50,702 bases of DNA from a virus (IMGVR_UViG_3300024339_000480:1-50702), one strand, 5' to 3'. Shown: positions 15,728 to 23,784, counted from the stretch's first letter. Translations and numbers: made by a program. The notes: generated by a model not told the origin, from the letters alone.

Positions 15728-16555
15728 ATGCAACATAACCCTTTAAATAGCTATTTTAGACGACCTAGCATTTATATTAAATTGCCTAGCGGTGGTAAGT
15801 TCTACCCAGCTGGTACTTTAGATATGCCTCCGAACAACGAATTAGCAGTATATCCAATGACTGCTGTAGATGAAATTACATACAGAACACCCGATGCATT
15901 GTTTAATGGAACCGCAGTTGTTGAAGTGATTAAAAGCTGTGTTCCTGCTATTAAAGATCCGTGGACTATACCCAGTATTGATTTAGATACTATCCTATCA
16001 GCAATTAGAATTGCTAGTTATGGCCATACGTTAGAAATCGAGACTACTTGTCCTAAATGCAACGAAGAGGCAAACTACGGAGTTGATTTACGGGAGATAC
16101 TAGAACAATTTGTAACTCCTGATTACTCTAAAAGTGTATCAGCAGGTGATTTACAAGTGTTCTTTAAACCTTTATCTTACCGTGAGATAAATCAAAATAG
16201 TATCATGCAATTCGAAGAACAGAAGTTAACATCCATACTAAGTGATGCCGAGATGGAGCAAGATGAAAAACTAAAACTATTATCAGAATCCTATAGTAAA
16301 ATATCAGAATTAACTATAATAACACTAGCTCAAAACATTAGCTATATACAAACTCCAGATTCTGTAGCTGATAATGCAGAACATATCAACGAATTCTTAC
16401 ACAATTGCGATAGAACAGTGTATAAAAGTATATTCGATCATGCTTCGTCATTTAAAGAAACTACAGAGTTAAAACCATTACACCTCATATGTGAACATTG
16501 CCAACACAAGTACAAGCAACCGTTTACATTAAATATGACGACTTTTTTCGGGTAA
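15728..16555 (+). CDS. 26: Baseplate hub/assembly protein, T4 gp26 family
   Basis: 275 residues. RRPSIYIKLPSGGKFY at the start and NELAVYPMTAVDEITYRTPDALFNG (about 36-60) are the signature of the T4 baseplate/gp26 family. Two CxxC pairs, CPKCNEEANYG (about 112) and CEHCQHKY near the end, look like one split zinc site. Family members act in assembly of the central baseplate hub and tail start. The last codons before the stop contain T TTT TTC, so a share of ribosomes may shift -1 and add 76 residues (see the slippery site). It is transcribed divergently from the tape-measure gene. Confidence 0.5.
   Translation: MQHNPLNSYFRRPSIYIKLPSGGKFYPAGTLDMPPNNELAVYPMTAVDEITYRTPDALFNGTAVVEVIKSCVPAIKDPWTIPSIDLDTILSAIRIASYGHTLEIETTCPKCNEEANYGVDLREILEQFVTPDYSKSVSAGDLQVFFKPLSYREINQNSIMQFEEQKLTSILSDAEMEQDEKLKLLSESYSKISELTIITLAQNISYIQTPDSVADNAEHINEFLHNCDRTVYKSIFDHASSFKETTELKPLHLICEHCQHKYKQPFTLNMTTFFG
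16543..16549 (+). promoter_or_regulatory. Candidate -1 programmed frameshift site (T TTT TTC)
   Basis: The heptamer is in the correct gp26 frame (T, TTT, TTC), two codons before the gp26 stop. A -1 slip leads straight into the downstream frame at CGG (16549), giving a 350-residue fusion with the WHMRGG protein. No strong downstream pseudoknot is evident by eye. Confidence 0.5.
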
Positions 16556-16602
16556 AACTACTAGTCTCTAATTCTGACCAAATTTCAGAACAAATTGATA
16601 AA

Positions 16603-16779
16603 ATGGAGAAAGAAGCTAATAGCATTAAAGATGAAGCAATACATTTAAGCTGGCATATGCGTGGGGGCTTATCCTATGAACATGCTTTATTATTAAGTGT
16701 ATCAGAAAGAGAAGCTATTAATAAGCTAATCAAAAGTAATATGGAAACTACTAAAAACTCAGGTTTACCGTATTTTTAA
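16603..16779 (+). CDS. gp26-linked small protein, probable frameshift product domain (gp51 position)
   Basis: The frame is open from before 16549 and ends at 16779. The first ATG (16603, MEKEANSIKDEAIHLSWHM) would give 58 residues, but it has no ribosome binding site, and the coding continues upstream (RVKLLVSNSDQISEQIDK) to the slippery heptamer in gp26. I therefore favour expression mainly as a gp26 fusion by -1 frameshift, adding 76 residues from 16549. The motif HLSWHMRGGLSYEHALLLSVSERE is helical and conserved-looking. In T4, gene 51 (hub assembly) follows 26, so a gp51-like role is inferred from position only. Alternative: a separately translated small protein. Confidence 0.5.
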   Translation: MEKEANSIKDEAIHLSWHMRGGLSYEHALLLSVSEREAINKLIKSNMETTKNSGLPYF

Positions 16780-16868
16780 GATATAAATTTACTTTATCTT
16801 TATCAACACATCCTACACATCCTACACATCCTATATCGAGACTGGTATGATTAAATTAATTAATTAAT
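16780..16868. repeat. Intergenic stretch with CACATCCTA x3 tandem repeat
   Basis: After the stop come an AT-rich segment and three perfect 9-base units CACATCCTA at 16807-16833, then an AATTAATTAATTAAT tract. No gene is seen. ATATAAAT at 16781-16788 resembles a late -10 element but is not exact. Confidence 0.5.
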
Positions 16869-16926
16869 AAGGAGTAGCTAAAGCTACATCCTTAGCTTGT
16901 CGCTAAAGCAACAGCTATTCTTTTTT
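16869..16926 (+). terminator. Tandem hairpins and terminator after the gp26 operon
   Basis: The first hairpin, 16869-16893, pairs AAGGA-GTAGCT with AGCTAC-(A)-TCCTT (11 bp, one bulge). The second, 16894-16916, pairs AGCTTGTCGCT with AGCAACAGCT (imperfect) and is followed by ATTC and T6 ending at 16926. Together they should stop transcription coming from gp26. Confidence 0.5.
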
Positions 16927-16944
16927 ATAATGTATAATGTATAT

Positions 16945-17035
16945 TTCTTTTAAAATCATATAAGAGTTATGGATACATCCATATGATTTGAAGTTGAGTG
17001 AACATTCACCGCTATAACAATAGCGGTGATTTTTT
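16945..17035 (+). ncRNA. Candidate small RNA with its own terminator
   Basis: Two TATAAT boxes (16926-16931, 16933-16938) precede it, though no -35 is clear. The segment folds into a hairpin (outer 16953-16959/16983-16989, inner 16969-16974/16977-16982 with a 9-base bulge) and ends in a strong terminator: CACCGCTAT / ATAGCGGTG, 9 bp, loop AACA, then T6 (17007-17035). GTGAA at 16998-17002 can instead pair with TTCAC at 17005-17009, which would open the terminator stem, so a regulated switch is possible. No open reading frame of note. Confidence 0.5.
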
Positions 17036-17455
17036 GAAGCGTCACTTCACACCAATAGCATATAACTCTTTGGGAGGGAGGAGGGTTTTGCGATACACCT
17101 CTATTACAATACGAACACGCGACATATAGGCCCCTATTGGCAGACTTCTATATGCTGTTGGATTAAGACTAAGTCTTTGTGCATACCAACTCACTTTTAA
17201 TGTCTCCTATAGGGTTCTGGGAGACTTATTATTTTTCAGGGTTCTTAAAAAATAACTTCTATCTAGCGTTCTAGACCAACTATTAAAACAACAGAAACGT
17301 CTTCCTACATATCGTTTGCGGTAGGAGCATTTAGAGCATCCTTGAATAAGGGTAGTCTGTTGAGTACTCTGCTATTGCTCAGAGTTGGTACCTTCTCATT
17401 CTTAGGAAGGATTCCCGCATGTATCTATCGCCCCATGCTAAAGCTATCAATAGTG
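17036..17455. ncRNA. Candidate large structured RNA, hairpin array
   Basis: No plausible gene. Stems seen: CATATAG/CTATATG 17123/17148; GTTGG/CCAAC 17157/17186 enclosing AAGAC/GTCTT; GTCTCC/GGAGAC 17202/17220; TCTAG/CTAGA 17262/17271; TCCTAC/GTAGGA 17303/17321; ATCCTT/AAGGGT 17338/17348; ACTCTG/CAGAGT 17366/17380; CCTTC/GAAGG 17391/17406; GCATG/CATGC 17417/17434. Long-range complementarity: CCAATAG 17052 with CTATTGG 17134, and AAGAGTTAT 16962 (a bulge) with ATAACTCTT 17062. GC looks higher than in neighbouring coding DNA. It lies between convergent genes, so the transcribed strand is unknown. The density resembles ornate phage RNAs such as GOLLD or ROOL, but I cannot assign a family. Confidence 0.5.
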
Positions 17456-17499
17456 TTATACCTTTTACGAAATACTTTTTATGCTTGTGATTGCCTTTA

Positions 17500-18528
17500 T
17501 TACCAAGTTGAAATATACTTTGTATTGAGTAATTTCTGTCTAATACACTTTGTTGAACATTCTAAGCTATTGAACTTTAAAAATTCATTTTTCCAGAATT
17601 TATTACTTAAAATATCAACAAATTTTTGTTTATTTATATCTAAAATATCTTTGGCTAAATCCATCCATCTTGCGTTGTGTGGGTAATTATTTGCTACCCA
17701 ACAGCAAGGATAAAATTCACCTTGGCTATTTAAGAATACACCTTTATTACCAATATAACATAATGCAGGATATTCGTTACTGTTATATAGTTTAATAGCC
17801 CTCTCTTTGAAAATTTTCTTTAACTCATTGCCTGGACGTACTTTATTAGATAATTTCGTATCTATACGTTCGAATCTACATCCATTGGGGATATAGTTTT
17901 TATTGGATGGTTCTAATGTATCATCTACACCATAAGACGGGTATTTGCTACCAAATTTAGTACTTAATGTTAACTGAAAATTATCAAAATGTAAAGACGT
18001 AGCTAAATCTTTTATTTTATCTAAATTATCTTCGTTGAATTTAAACACAATAGCGGCCCAGTTAGTATATGTTGTGCTATTATATTTTTTAAACTCAGCA
18101 ATGCCGTCTGTTATAGAATTCCAATCTGAGTTTATACGATACATCTCGTTGCTTTGTTGATCCCATCCGTCGATGCTCCAATGTATCTCGTCGCATTTAG
18201 ATAATATTAATGCTAGATCTTTCCACCATTTTTTTGGTTTGTGACTACCGTTTGTAATAAGAACGAGTTCTAACTTCGGATTAATTTCTTTTATCCAATG
18301 GATAATTTTGATTAACTCTTTGCAGTATATTGGATCACCGTTGTTCCCACAAAAAGTAATTTTTTTGATATCCTCAATAACTTCTTTGCCTATATTATTA
18401 ACAAAGAACTGTAATGAAAGTTGCTTATTTAAGTTCGCTAAACTAGTTTCAGCACGAGGGCACCTTGGACATTTTAGTGTACAAACACTACTTGGTTCGA
18501 TGTGCCAATGGTCTAATGCTAGTTTCAT
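17500..18528 (-). CDS. Radical SAM protein with SPASM-like C-terminus
   Basis: 342 residues. The radical SAM cluster motif CTLKCPRC gives C16, C20 and C23; CGNNGDPIY matches the SAM-binding GGEP-like region, and ITNGS and HWSIDG are the next core strands. The C-terminal third has Cys residues (CRFERID, CYIGNKG, CCWVANN, CSTKCIRQ) consistent with an auxiliary iron-sulfur cluster of SPASM type. Such enzymes modify peptides, cofactors or nucleotides; the substrate here is unknown. It is the last gene of the gp55-gp47-gp46 run, four bases after the gp46 stop, so it is probably early or middle expressed. No small peptide substrate is seen beside it. Confidence 0.5.
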   Translation of the reverse strand: MKLALDHWHIEPSSVCTLKCPRCPRAETSLANLNKQLSLQFFVNNIGKEVIEDIKKITFCGNNGDPIYCKELIKIIHWIKEINPKLELVLITNGSHKPKKWWKDLALILSKCDEIHWSIDGWDQQSNEMYRINSDWNSITDGIAEFKKYNSTTYTNWAAIVFKFNEDNLDKIKDLATSLHFDNFQLTLSTKFGSKYPSYGVDDTLEPSNKNYIPNGCRFERIDTKLSNKVRPGNELKKIFKERAIKLYNSNEYPALCYIGNKGVFLNSQGEFYPCCWVANNYPHNARWMDLAKDILDINKQKFVDILSNKFWKNEFLKFNSLECSTKCIRQKLLNTKYISTW

Positions 18529-18531
18529 AAT

Positions 18532-20655
18532 TTATTTTGTGTCTGTATTAAACATCGTGAATCCATCCTCTTTAACTACAGTAAGTACATTATTTACGCG
18601 ACTAGCTAATTCATCCTTGTGACTAATTAACCAGACACTTTTTTTTCTATCTCTAGACATCTCTTTTAAAATAGATAAACTATTTTCGACACCTATTGCA
18701 TCCATTCCTGAATCAATTACTTCGTCGATAAACAATGTGTTAATAGGAGTATATAAATTCTCCCAAACATCACGAAAAGCCCAACTTAATGAAAGTATAA
18801 CTCTATTACGTTCGCCGCGCGATAAATTATCGAAATCTAAATCTCTCCCTAAATCAGTAATTTCGACACTTAGATCGTTTATAAAATTAACTTGCTGGTG
18901 CAATCCAATCTTGCTTGTATAATAAGATAGTCTACTATTTAGATAACTTAAATTTTGCTCAATTATGAATTTACGAACAAAACTATCTTTGTTAGTAAGT
19001 AATTTTAACAAGAAATCCTGATGATCTACTAACATTGACGTTTCGTTGATAATATCGTAATTAATTTTTTGCATTAAGTTAGTTTCCATGTCAACGATTT
19101 GTACGGTATATGGATTTGACTCTTTTTCTTTGACTGCTAACTTAACCTGTGTATTATTAAGTAAATTTTTATGCTCTAGTGCTTGCTTTAATGTATCATA
19201 TAATGTTATTGGTTTAGGTTTGGCATCCCCTAACACAGGTTTGTTTATTTTTGGCTTCGCTAGTGTTGGCATGTCAACGCCCAATGCAGTTAGTGTCGGT
19301 TTAGTGAGTTCACTAATTAATTCAGGTAAAATAGGTTCATCAGGTCTAATAACTTCGTTTGTGTCAGCGATAGTGATTTCTAACTCCGATATAGCATCAG
19401 AGAGAGTATTTGTTTTATCCTTTATAATGTTTAACTCATCTGTTAACTTTTTTAATAAGTTTGTGTGGTTGTGATCGCCAACATCTTGCTTGCATAATGG
19501 GCATTTATTACCTTGTGTAATTGCAATGTTATTAGATACCTCACTTTTTTGTTGGTTTAATATTTCGAGTTCATTGTGTTTGTATTTGTACACATTTAGC
19601 ATACTTTCGTGTGTTTCAAACTCTTGAAGCTGGTCAGTGTATGTGGATTGCAATTCTGTGATAATTGCGTTATGTACATCCACTTCATTACGATATAGTG
19701 TATTGTAATTCTCTAACTCATCATTGAATTGTGTTTGATGCAAATCTTTTACATTATTGTATTCAGCTAAATCGTCGATATATAGCTTTTGAAGTTGATC
19801 AGTTAGTTGGTTGTACTCCTCTAATTTAACACTGAGTATTTGTTTTAATTCGTCTTGTTCGATATTCCATTCATCCACTAGACTATGTTTATTAATCTCG
19901 CCATCGATATCTATTGATTGTAGATCCTTTATATCATTGGATAAACTAGCAATGGTATCGTCGTTGGATGTATTCCATGCTGTTTCACTTAGTTTTATGC
20001 TTTTGATTTGTTCTTGTATTTTTGCATTGGTATTATTGATAGTTGCAATGACAATTTCTTCTTTTTTAATAACATCTTTTGATTCCTTGATTTCATCTCT
20101 TAATATTAGTGCTTTTTCTGATAAGAGGGTGATCCCCATTAGTTCTTCGATAATTTCACGTTGGTCTTTTACACTAAGATTTAAAAATGGCACTGTGTAT
20201 GTATTAAGTGCTACTATATGTTTAAACATTGCATGACTTAACCCTAACACAGAGGTAATCATATGCTGTGTATCACGGCTATCACCTTGGGCATCATCTT
20301 CTTCGGTGTGTTCTTCGTTGTTAATAAAGAATCGAAGGACATTTGGTTTTCTTCCTCGCTCTATTCTGTAGGCTTTGTTATCTTTTGTAAAATCAATACT
20401 AACTAACATATTTTTGATATTGGTTTTATTTATTAAGTTGGGTTTTTTAATATTAGTCAATGCACTGCCGTATAATGCATAGCTTAATGCATTAATAAGT
20501 GATGTTTTCCCAACACCATTTCTTGACCCATTACTACCTAAGTCTAGATTCTCGCCTAGGACTAGTGTAAGATCTGTTCTATTGAGATTAACAGCTTGCG
20601 TAGAGTTGCCTATACTCATGAAATTCTTAATGGTGATATTTTTGAGTTCAATCAT
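18532..20655 (-). CDS. 46: Recombination endonuclease subunit gp46 (SbcC/Rad50-like ATPase)
   Basis: 707 residues. N-terminal KNITIKNFMSIGN and P-loop RNGVGKTSLINALSYALYG (about 45-63). Long coiled coils flank a zinc hook KCPLCKQDVG (about residue 390). C-terminal signature LSRGERNRVILSLSW and Walker B NTLFIDEVIDSGMD are present. With gp47 it forms the Mre11-Rad50-type nuclease that resects DNA ends for recombination-dependent replication and host DNA breakdown. Start and stop overlap or abut neighbours. Unlike T4, gp46 and gp47 are separated by about 1.1 kb holding a split gene. Confidence 0.5.
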   Translation of the reverse strand: MIELKNITIKNFMSIGNSTQAVNLNRTDLTLVLGENLDLGSNGSRNGVGKTSLINALSYALYGSALTNIKKPNLINKTNIKNMLVSIDFTKDNKAYRIERGRKPNVLRFFINNEEHTEEDDAQGDSRDTQHMITSVLGLSHAMFKHIVALNTYTVPFLNLSVKDQREIIEELMGITLLSEKALILRDEIKESKDVIKKEEIVIATINNTNAKIQEQIKSIKLSETAWNTSNDDTIASLSNDIKDLQSIDIDGEINKHSLVDEWNIEQDELKQILSVKLEEYNQLTDQLQKLYIDDLAEYNNVKDLHQTQFNDELENYNTLYRNEVDVHNAIITELQSTYTDQLQEFETHESMLNVYKYKHNELEILNQQKSEVSNNIAITQGNKCPLCKQDVGDHNHTNLLKKLTDELNIIKDKTNTLSDAISELEITIADTNEVIRPDEPILPELISELTKPTLTALGVDMPTLAKPKINKPVLGDAKPKPITLYDTLKQALEHKNLLNNTQVKLAVKEKESNPYTVQIVDMETNLMQKINYDIINETSMLVDHQDFLLKLLTNKDSFVRKFIIEQNLSYLNSRLSYYTSKIGLHQQVNFINDLSVEITDLGRDLDFDNLSRGERNRVILSLSWAFRDVWENLYTPINTLFIDEVIDSGMDAIGVENSLSILKEMSRDRKKSVWLISHKDELASRVNNVLTVVKEDGFTMFNTDTK

Positions 20656-21194
20656 GATAAATCCTTTTCTATTTGCTGAAATTCTATTTTTTCTAAGTTT
20701 TGTAGTAAATTAAAGTTGTGTTCCAAAACATCACTGTGTTCTAAAATAGTATCTTGGATGGTCGCGATAGGAATATTGCATAACCTTTTAATTTCTGATG
20801 TTATTGCAATTATTCTATTTTTAGGATCTTGTATATTATCGTATTCTTCGTTAATAAAAGGTGAAAATGTTTTAAATCCTTTAGACTGTAACCATGCTAA
20901 TGTATTTTGAGCACCAACAATTATAAACATACGTTTACACAATAATGGACGTAATATTTTTTCTGTTGTTTGTGGGTAAGGATAATTGTACACTGTTTCT
21001 GTTACTATATCAATGGCAATATGTTTATACCAACTAGCTTGTAAATCTAGTATATTATTTTCTTTATAATAGTTGGCTTTATTTTTTATTAGTGGATCTT
21101 TGTATGGGTCGCTAGGGGACCCATTAATCGAATTATCAGATATCCAATGTTCGTTAATTCTAGTAAAAGGTGTAGTGTATATTCTGTGATGCAT
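20652..21194 (-). CDS. Glycan-related phage protein, C-terminal half of a split gene
   Basis: 180 residues. It contains IAIDIVTETVY, then EKILRPLLCKRMFIIVGAQN and LAWLQSKGFKTFSPFINEEYD, a pattern known from the C-terminal part of phage and bacterial sugar-transferase-like proteins (TEK-FKP, P-F-I-x-x-G, GF-TF, E-YD). The matching N-terminal half is the gene directly upstream; a stop codon (TAA) followed by ATATG separates the two in another frame. Either two subunits are made by re-initiation or the gene is decaying. The stop overlaps the gp46 start. Confidence 0.5.
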   Translation of the reverse strand: MHHRIYTTPFTRINEHWISDNSINGSPSDPYKDPLIKNKANYYKENNILDLQASWYKHIAIDIVTETVYNYPYPQTTEKILRPLLCKRMFIIVGAQNTLAWLQSKGFKTFSPFINEEYDNIQDPKNRIIAITSEIKRLCNIPIATIQDTILEHSDVLEHNFNLLQNLEKIEFQQIEKDLS

Positions 21195-21196
21195 AT

Positions 21197-21763
21197 TTAA
21201 TTATTGTTATACGCTGTTGCTATTTTATCAAGTAGCCTGTTTTTTTTGATAAAATTAAATATAACGTTCCTGTGTGGACGTTGTACTCCAAGCATGCATA
21301 TTGCATTCTTGTTAATTTTGCTTGTATTTAATGGTATGTCTATTGCAGACGAACTAGCAATGGACGCTGAAGTTAAACATGTTACGCAATTATCTACAAT
21401 TGTTGGAAAATTATATCGATGTTCTAATTTAGGGATTAAAGTAAGAAATTCTTGTTTAATTCCCACGTGATTAGTTATAAACAAGATTGTGCTAAATGGA
21501 ATATCTGATTCCACAAAGGTTTTTATTAAATTATAGATAGATAAACCATAAGAGCAACCAGGGAGGTAGTAATCGGTGTCGTAATGCATTATTAAATACT
21601 TGTCGTCTGGTTGATACTGTTTTTTCTTTGTCTTTTGTAGATGTTGCTTTAATATGTCAAAATCGTGGTCTATAAGACCAAGATCAAAGATGTGAATAAT
21701 ATTAAATTTTTTATTAAAAAAAATCTGAGCGTTTGGTGATAGTCTACTTTTGTTATTAATCAT
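21197..21763 (-). CDS. Glycan-related phage protein, N-terminal half of a split gene
   Basis: 188 residues. YLIMHYDTDYYLPGCSYGLS in the middle and CMLGVQRPHRNVIFNFIKKN near the end resemble the N-terminal part of the same sugar-transferase-like family, where the RPHR segment (L-N-x-RPHR-x-x-L in relatives) is normally followed without break by the half found at 20652-21194. It overlaps the gp47 stop (ATGA), so it is co-translated with the recombination genes. The insertion between gp47 and gp46 is unusual. Function is not known; family recognition is from motif memory, so treat as moderate. Confidence 0.5.
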   Translation of the reverse strand: MINNKSRLSPNAQIFFNKKFNIIHIFDLGLIDHDFDILKQHLQKTKKKQYQPDDKYLIMHYDTDYYLPGCSYGLSIYNLIKTFVESDIPFSTILFITNHVGIKQEFLTLIPKLEHRYNFPTIVDNCVTCLTSASIASSSAIDIPLNTSKINKNAICMLGVQRPHRNVIFNFIKKNRLLDKIATAYNNN

Positions 21764-22776
21764 TGCAGTTCTTGGTATATTTTTATTAGTAAGTTGGCGT
21801 CGTATGCGTCGGATTTAATACAAGTAAGTTGTTCGTTTACTATCTCATCAACTGTTTGTATATGTATATTAGCTTCCGAAACATTGTCACTTTCTAGTGT
21901 TATATTTGGAATAATGGATAATTCACGTAAATTGTATTCTTTGACAAATTTTTCTTTAATATAGCTGGATTCTTCATAACTAATTTCAATGTCTAACAGT
22001 ACCCTAACATACATGTTAGGTTTTAGTAGGTTATTTGCGTTTTCGAGTAAATTACTTAATGCTATTACTTTATAGGATGGAGCTTCTTCCCAGTTATGGT
22101 AAACAGGGTCTTTATCCCATTCTAATACCATACATCCACGATCGTAATCGCCATTATCAGCATAATTTTGAGGGAAGCAATTGCCAATATATTCTATATT
22201 TTTTTGTTTTTGACGAAGATGGAAGTGCCCAGAGAATACATGTTCTACTTTAGAGAAGTCATCTGTGCTAATCTCTCCAGTGTCAGGCATTGTAATACTA
22301 GCGTTCATTTTAAAATGCGGTAGTTCGAAATGCCCAAATACATATTTGGCTTTTATCTTCTTTACTTTTGTATGATCGTTTTTTACTAGCCACGGCACAA
22401 TAGCTACATTATCCTCTTGGAACCACTTATTAATTACTTTAATGTTAGGTAAGTGTTTAGCCCATTCAGCACCATGTATGTCGCGCTTATCTTTGTAGTA
22501 AAGATCGTGATTCCCTGGCAAAAAATAAAAATTCTTAAAAGTTTTACTAAGTTTCTCTAGTGCCTTAAGGCTATAACTCAATGTAAGTAGGTTAATACTA
22601 GATCTATTATGATGCCAATCGCCTAAAAAAAAGCCTGTTTCGCATTTCTCTTTTTTAGCTATGTCGATAGCCCAATCTATGAAATTATTACAATCCTCGT
22701 TGTGTTGAGTGCTATTTGACTTTAGACCATAATGAATGTCAGTGAAGACGAGTGCTTTTTTAAATAAATTTGCCAT
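21760..22776 (-). CDS. 47: Recombination endonuclease subunit gp47 (SbcD/Mre11-like)
   Basis: 338 residues with all metallophosphoesterase motifs: FTDIH (13-15), FFLGDWHHNRSS, LPGNHD, VFGHFELPH and VFSGHFH, giving the two-metal site. It is the nuclease partner of gp46. The ATG lies six bases after a TATAAT box and lacks a ribosome site, so the message may be leaderless. The last codons overlap the next gene by four bases. Confidence 0.5.
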   Translation of the reverse strand: MANLFKKALVFTDIHYGLKSNSTQHNEDCNNFIDWAIDIAKKEKCETGFFLGDWHHNRSSINLLTLSYSLKALEKLSKTFKNFYFLPGNHDLYYKDKRDIHGAEWAKHLPNIKVINKWFQEDNVAIVPWLVKNDHTKVKKIKAKYVFGHFELPHFKMNASITMPDTGEISTDDFSKVEHVFSGHFHLRQKQKNIEYIGNCFPQNYADNGDYDRGCMVLEWDKDPVYHNWEEAPSYKVIALSNLLENANNLLKPNMYVRVLLDIEISYEESSYIKEKFVKEYNLRELSIIPNITLESDNVSEANIHIQTVDEIVNEQLTCIKSDAYDANLLIKIYQELQ

Positions 22777-22812
22777 TGGTGTATTATATATTATTTTGCC
22801 TAGTATTGCTAA
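22777..22812 (-). promoter_or_regulatory. Candidate promoter for gp47 operon
   Basis: Minus strand: -35 TTAGCA (22812-22807), 18-base spacer, -10 TATAAT (22788-22783). The predicted start coincides with the gp47 ATG at 22776. Confidence 0.5.
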
Positions 22813-22844
22813 TTGCTTTGGGAAAAGTTATATCCCCGAAGCAA
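22813..22844. other. Intergenic hairpin between gp55 and gp47
   Basis: TTGCTT/AAGCAA flank GGGA/TCCC, a stable imperfect hairpin. There is no T-run on the minus strand, so it looks like an mRNA end or attenuation structure more than a simple terminator. Confidence 0.5.
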
Positions 22845-22874
22845 CTTTCTTTGATATTTTTTACTGTTAAATAT

Positions 22875-23753
22875 TTACGGGATATTAAGTTGTTTGAATC
22901 TATTTTTTCTTGTTTTTTCAATTTCTGCCTCGTTTGCTAACTGTCTAGTCCAACTTGGGTCTAAACCGTGTTGCTCTAATATGTCATCTCTGATATTTTG
23001 CATCTTCTTTTCTGTTAATAGTATTCTAGTAAAACAATTAGTTATTACAGCAGTATAATAAGCAAATGGATTCTGACTTTTCATCTCGTTGAATTGTAAT
23101 CCAACTTGAACTAATTGCACTAGTGCTTGCCCTCTCATTTCGTCGTTGTATGTATATCCTCGCCAATTGCTACGAGTACCATAACGCTCACATAGCTTCA
23201 TAAACATTTTAGCTAATTCAGCTGATATCTCACCGAGATCTTTATTAAATTCACCTGTATCGAAATCACCCTTCCAATGACTCTTACCGACAATAAATGG
23301 TTGTTTTTTTCCATTGACTCGATAATGAAAGAAAGGTGGAAAATTGCATTTAGTGGGTATCATTATTACATTAGGATCTTCTGATATTTCAACTTCTTCT
23401 TGTATGTTACTAAATTCATCTTTAAATACATCTTTAACCTTTTTTGGCTTTATTTTCTTTTTTGGTTTTTTTTGAATTCTAGGTACGTGTTCATCAGTCA
23501 TAACTCTAAATACTACATCTGTATTAGTAATCGTTTTTAAATCTACGATTTCTCCAGTTTCTTTTGATAATCTAGTTGCTCTAGCTTCACGAGCTTGTTT
23601 TAGTGTCCTAACGTTAATCTCACTTACATCCTCTATGATTAAGTCAAACATATAATCCTTCTCTCGATTAATATATGTACAATATGATGTCTTGCTTAGA
23701 TGAATTTGTTTAAGTATGTCTTTGTTGTTTAAGTAATTAACTTTTCTTGTCAT
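22875..23753 (-). CDS. 55: Late-transcription sigma factor, T4 gp55
   Basis: 292 residues, longer than T4 gp55 (185) because of an N-terminal extension with a basic run (KKPKKKIKPKKVKDV near 98-112). The core GYTYNDEMRGQALVQLVQVG, then FNEMKSQNPFAYYTAVITN and FTRILLTEKKMQNIRDD, is the gp55 version of sigma region 2 (core binding and -10 melting). It recognises TATAAATA-type late elements with the sliding clamp and gp33. It has its own sigma-70-type promoter and is transcribed divergently from the baseplate operon, which begins with a late promoter it would serve. Confidence 0.5.
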   Translation of the reverse strand: MTRKVNYLNNKDILKQIHLSKTSYCTYINREKDYMFDLIIEDVSEINVRTLKQAREARATRLSKETGEIVDLKTITNTDVVFRVMTDEHVPRIQKKPKKKIKPKKVKDVFKDEFSNIQEEVEISEDPNVIMIPTKCNFPPFFHYRVNGKKQPFIVGKSHWKGDFDTGEFNKDLGEISAELAKMFMKLCERYGTRSNWRGYTYNDEMRGQALVQLVQVGLQFNEMKSQNPFAYYTAVITNCFTRILLTEKKMQNIRDDILEQHGLDPSWTRQLANEAEIEKTRKNRFKQLNIP

Positions 23754-23784
23754 TGGAAGTCCCCGTATTGATGCGTTTTATTGT

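Noticed and set aside
16807-16833. Repeat array as a CRISPR or iteron
   Set aside because: Units are 9 bases with no spacers and only three copies; too short for CRISPR and with no replication gene nearby for an iteron.
16780-17499. tRNA or tmRNA genes in the structured region
   Set aside because: No T-loop GTTCGAATC-type sequence with matching acceptor stem or CCA end was found by eye on either strand.
17342-17686. Plus-strand 114-aa hydrophobic frame
   Set aside because: It overlaps the hairpin array and the 3' end of the radical SAM gene, with no ribosome site and Leu/Phe/Cys-rich shadow composition.
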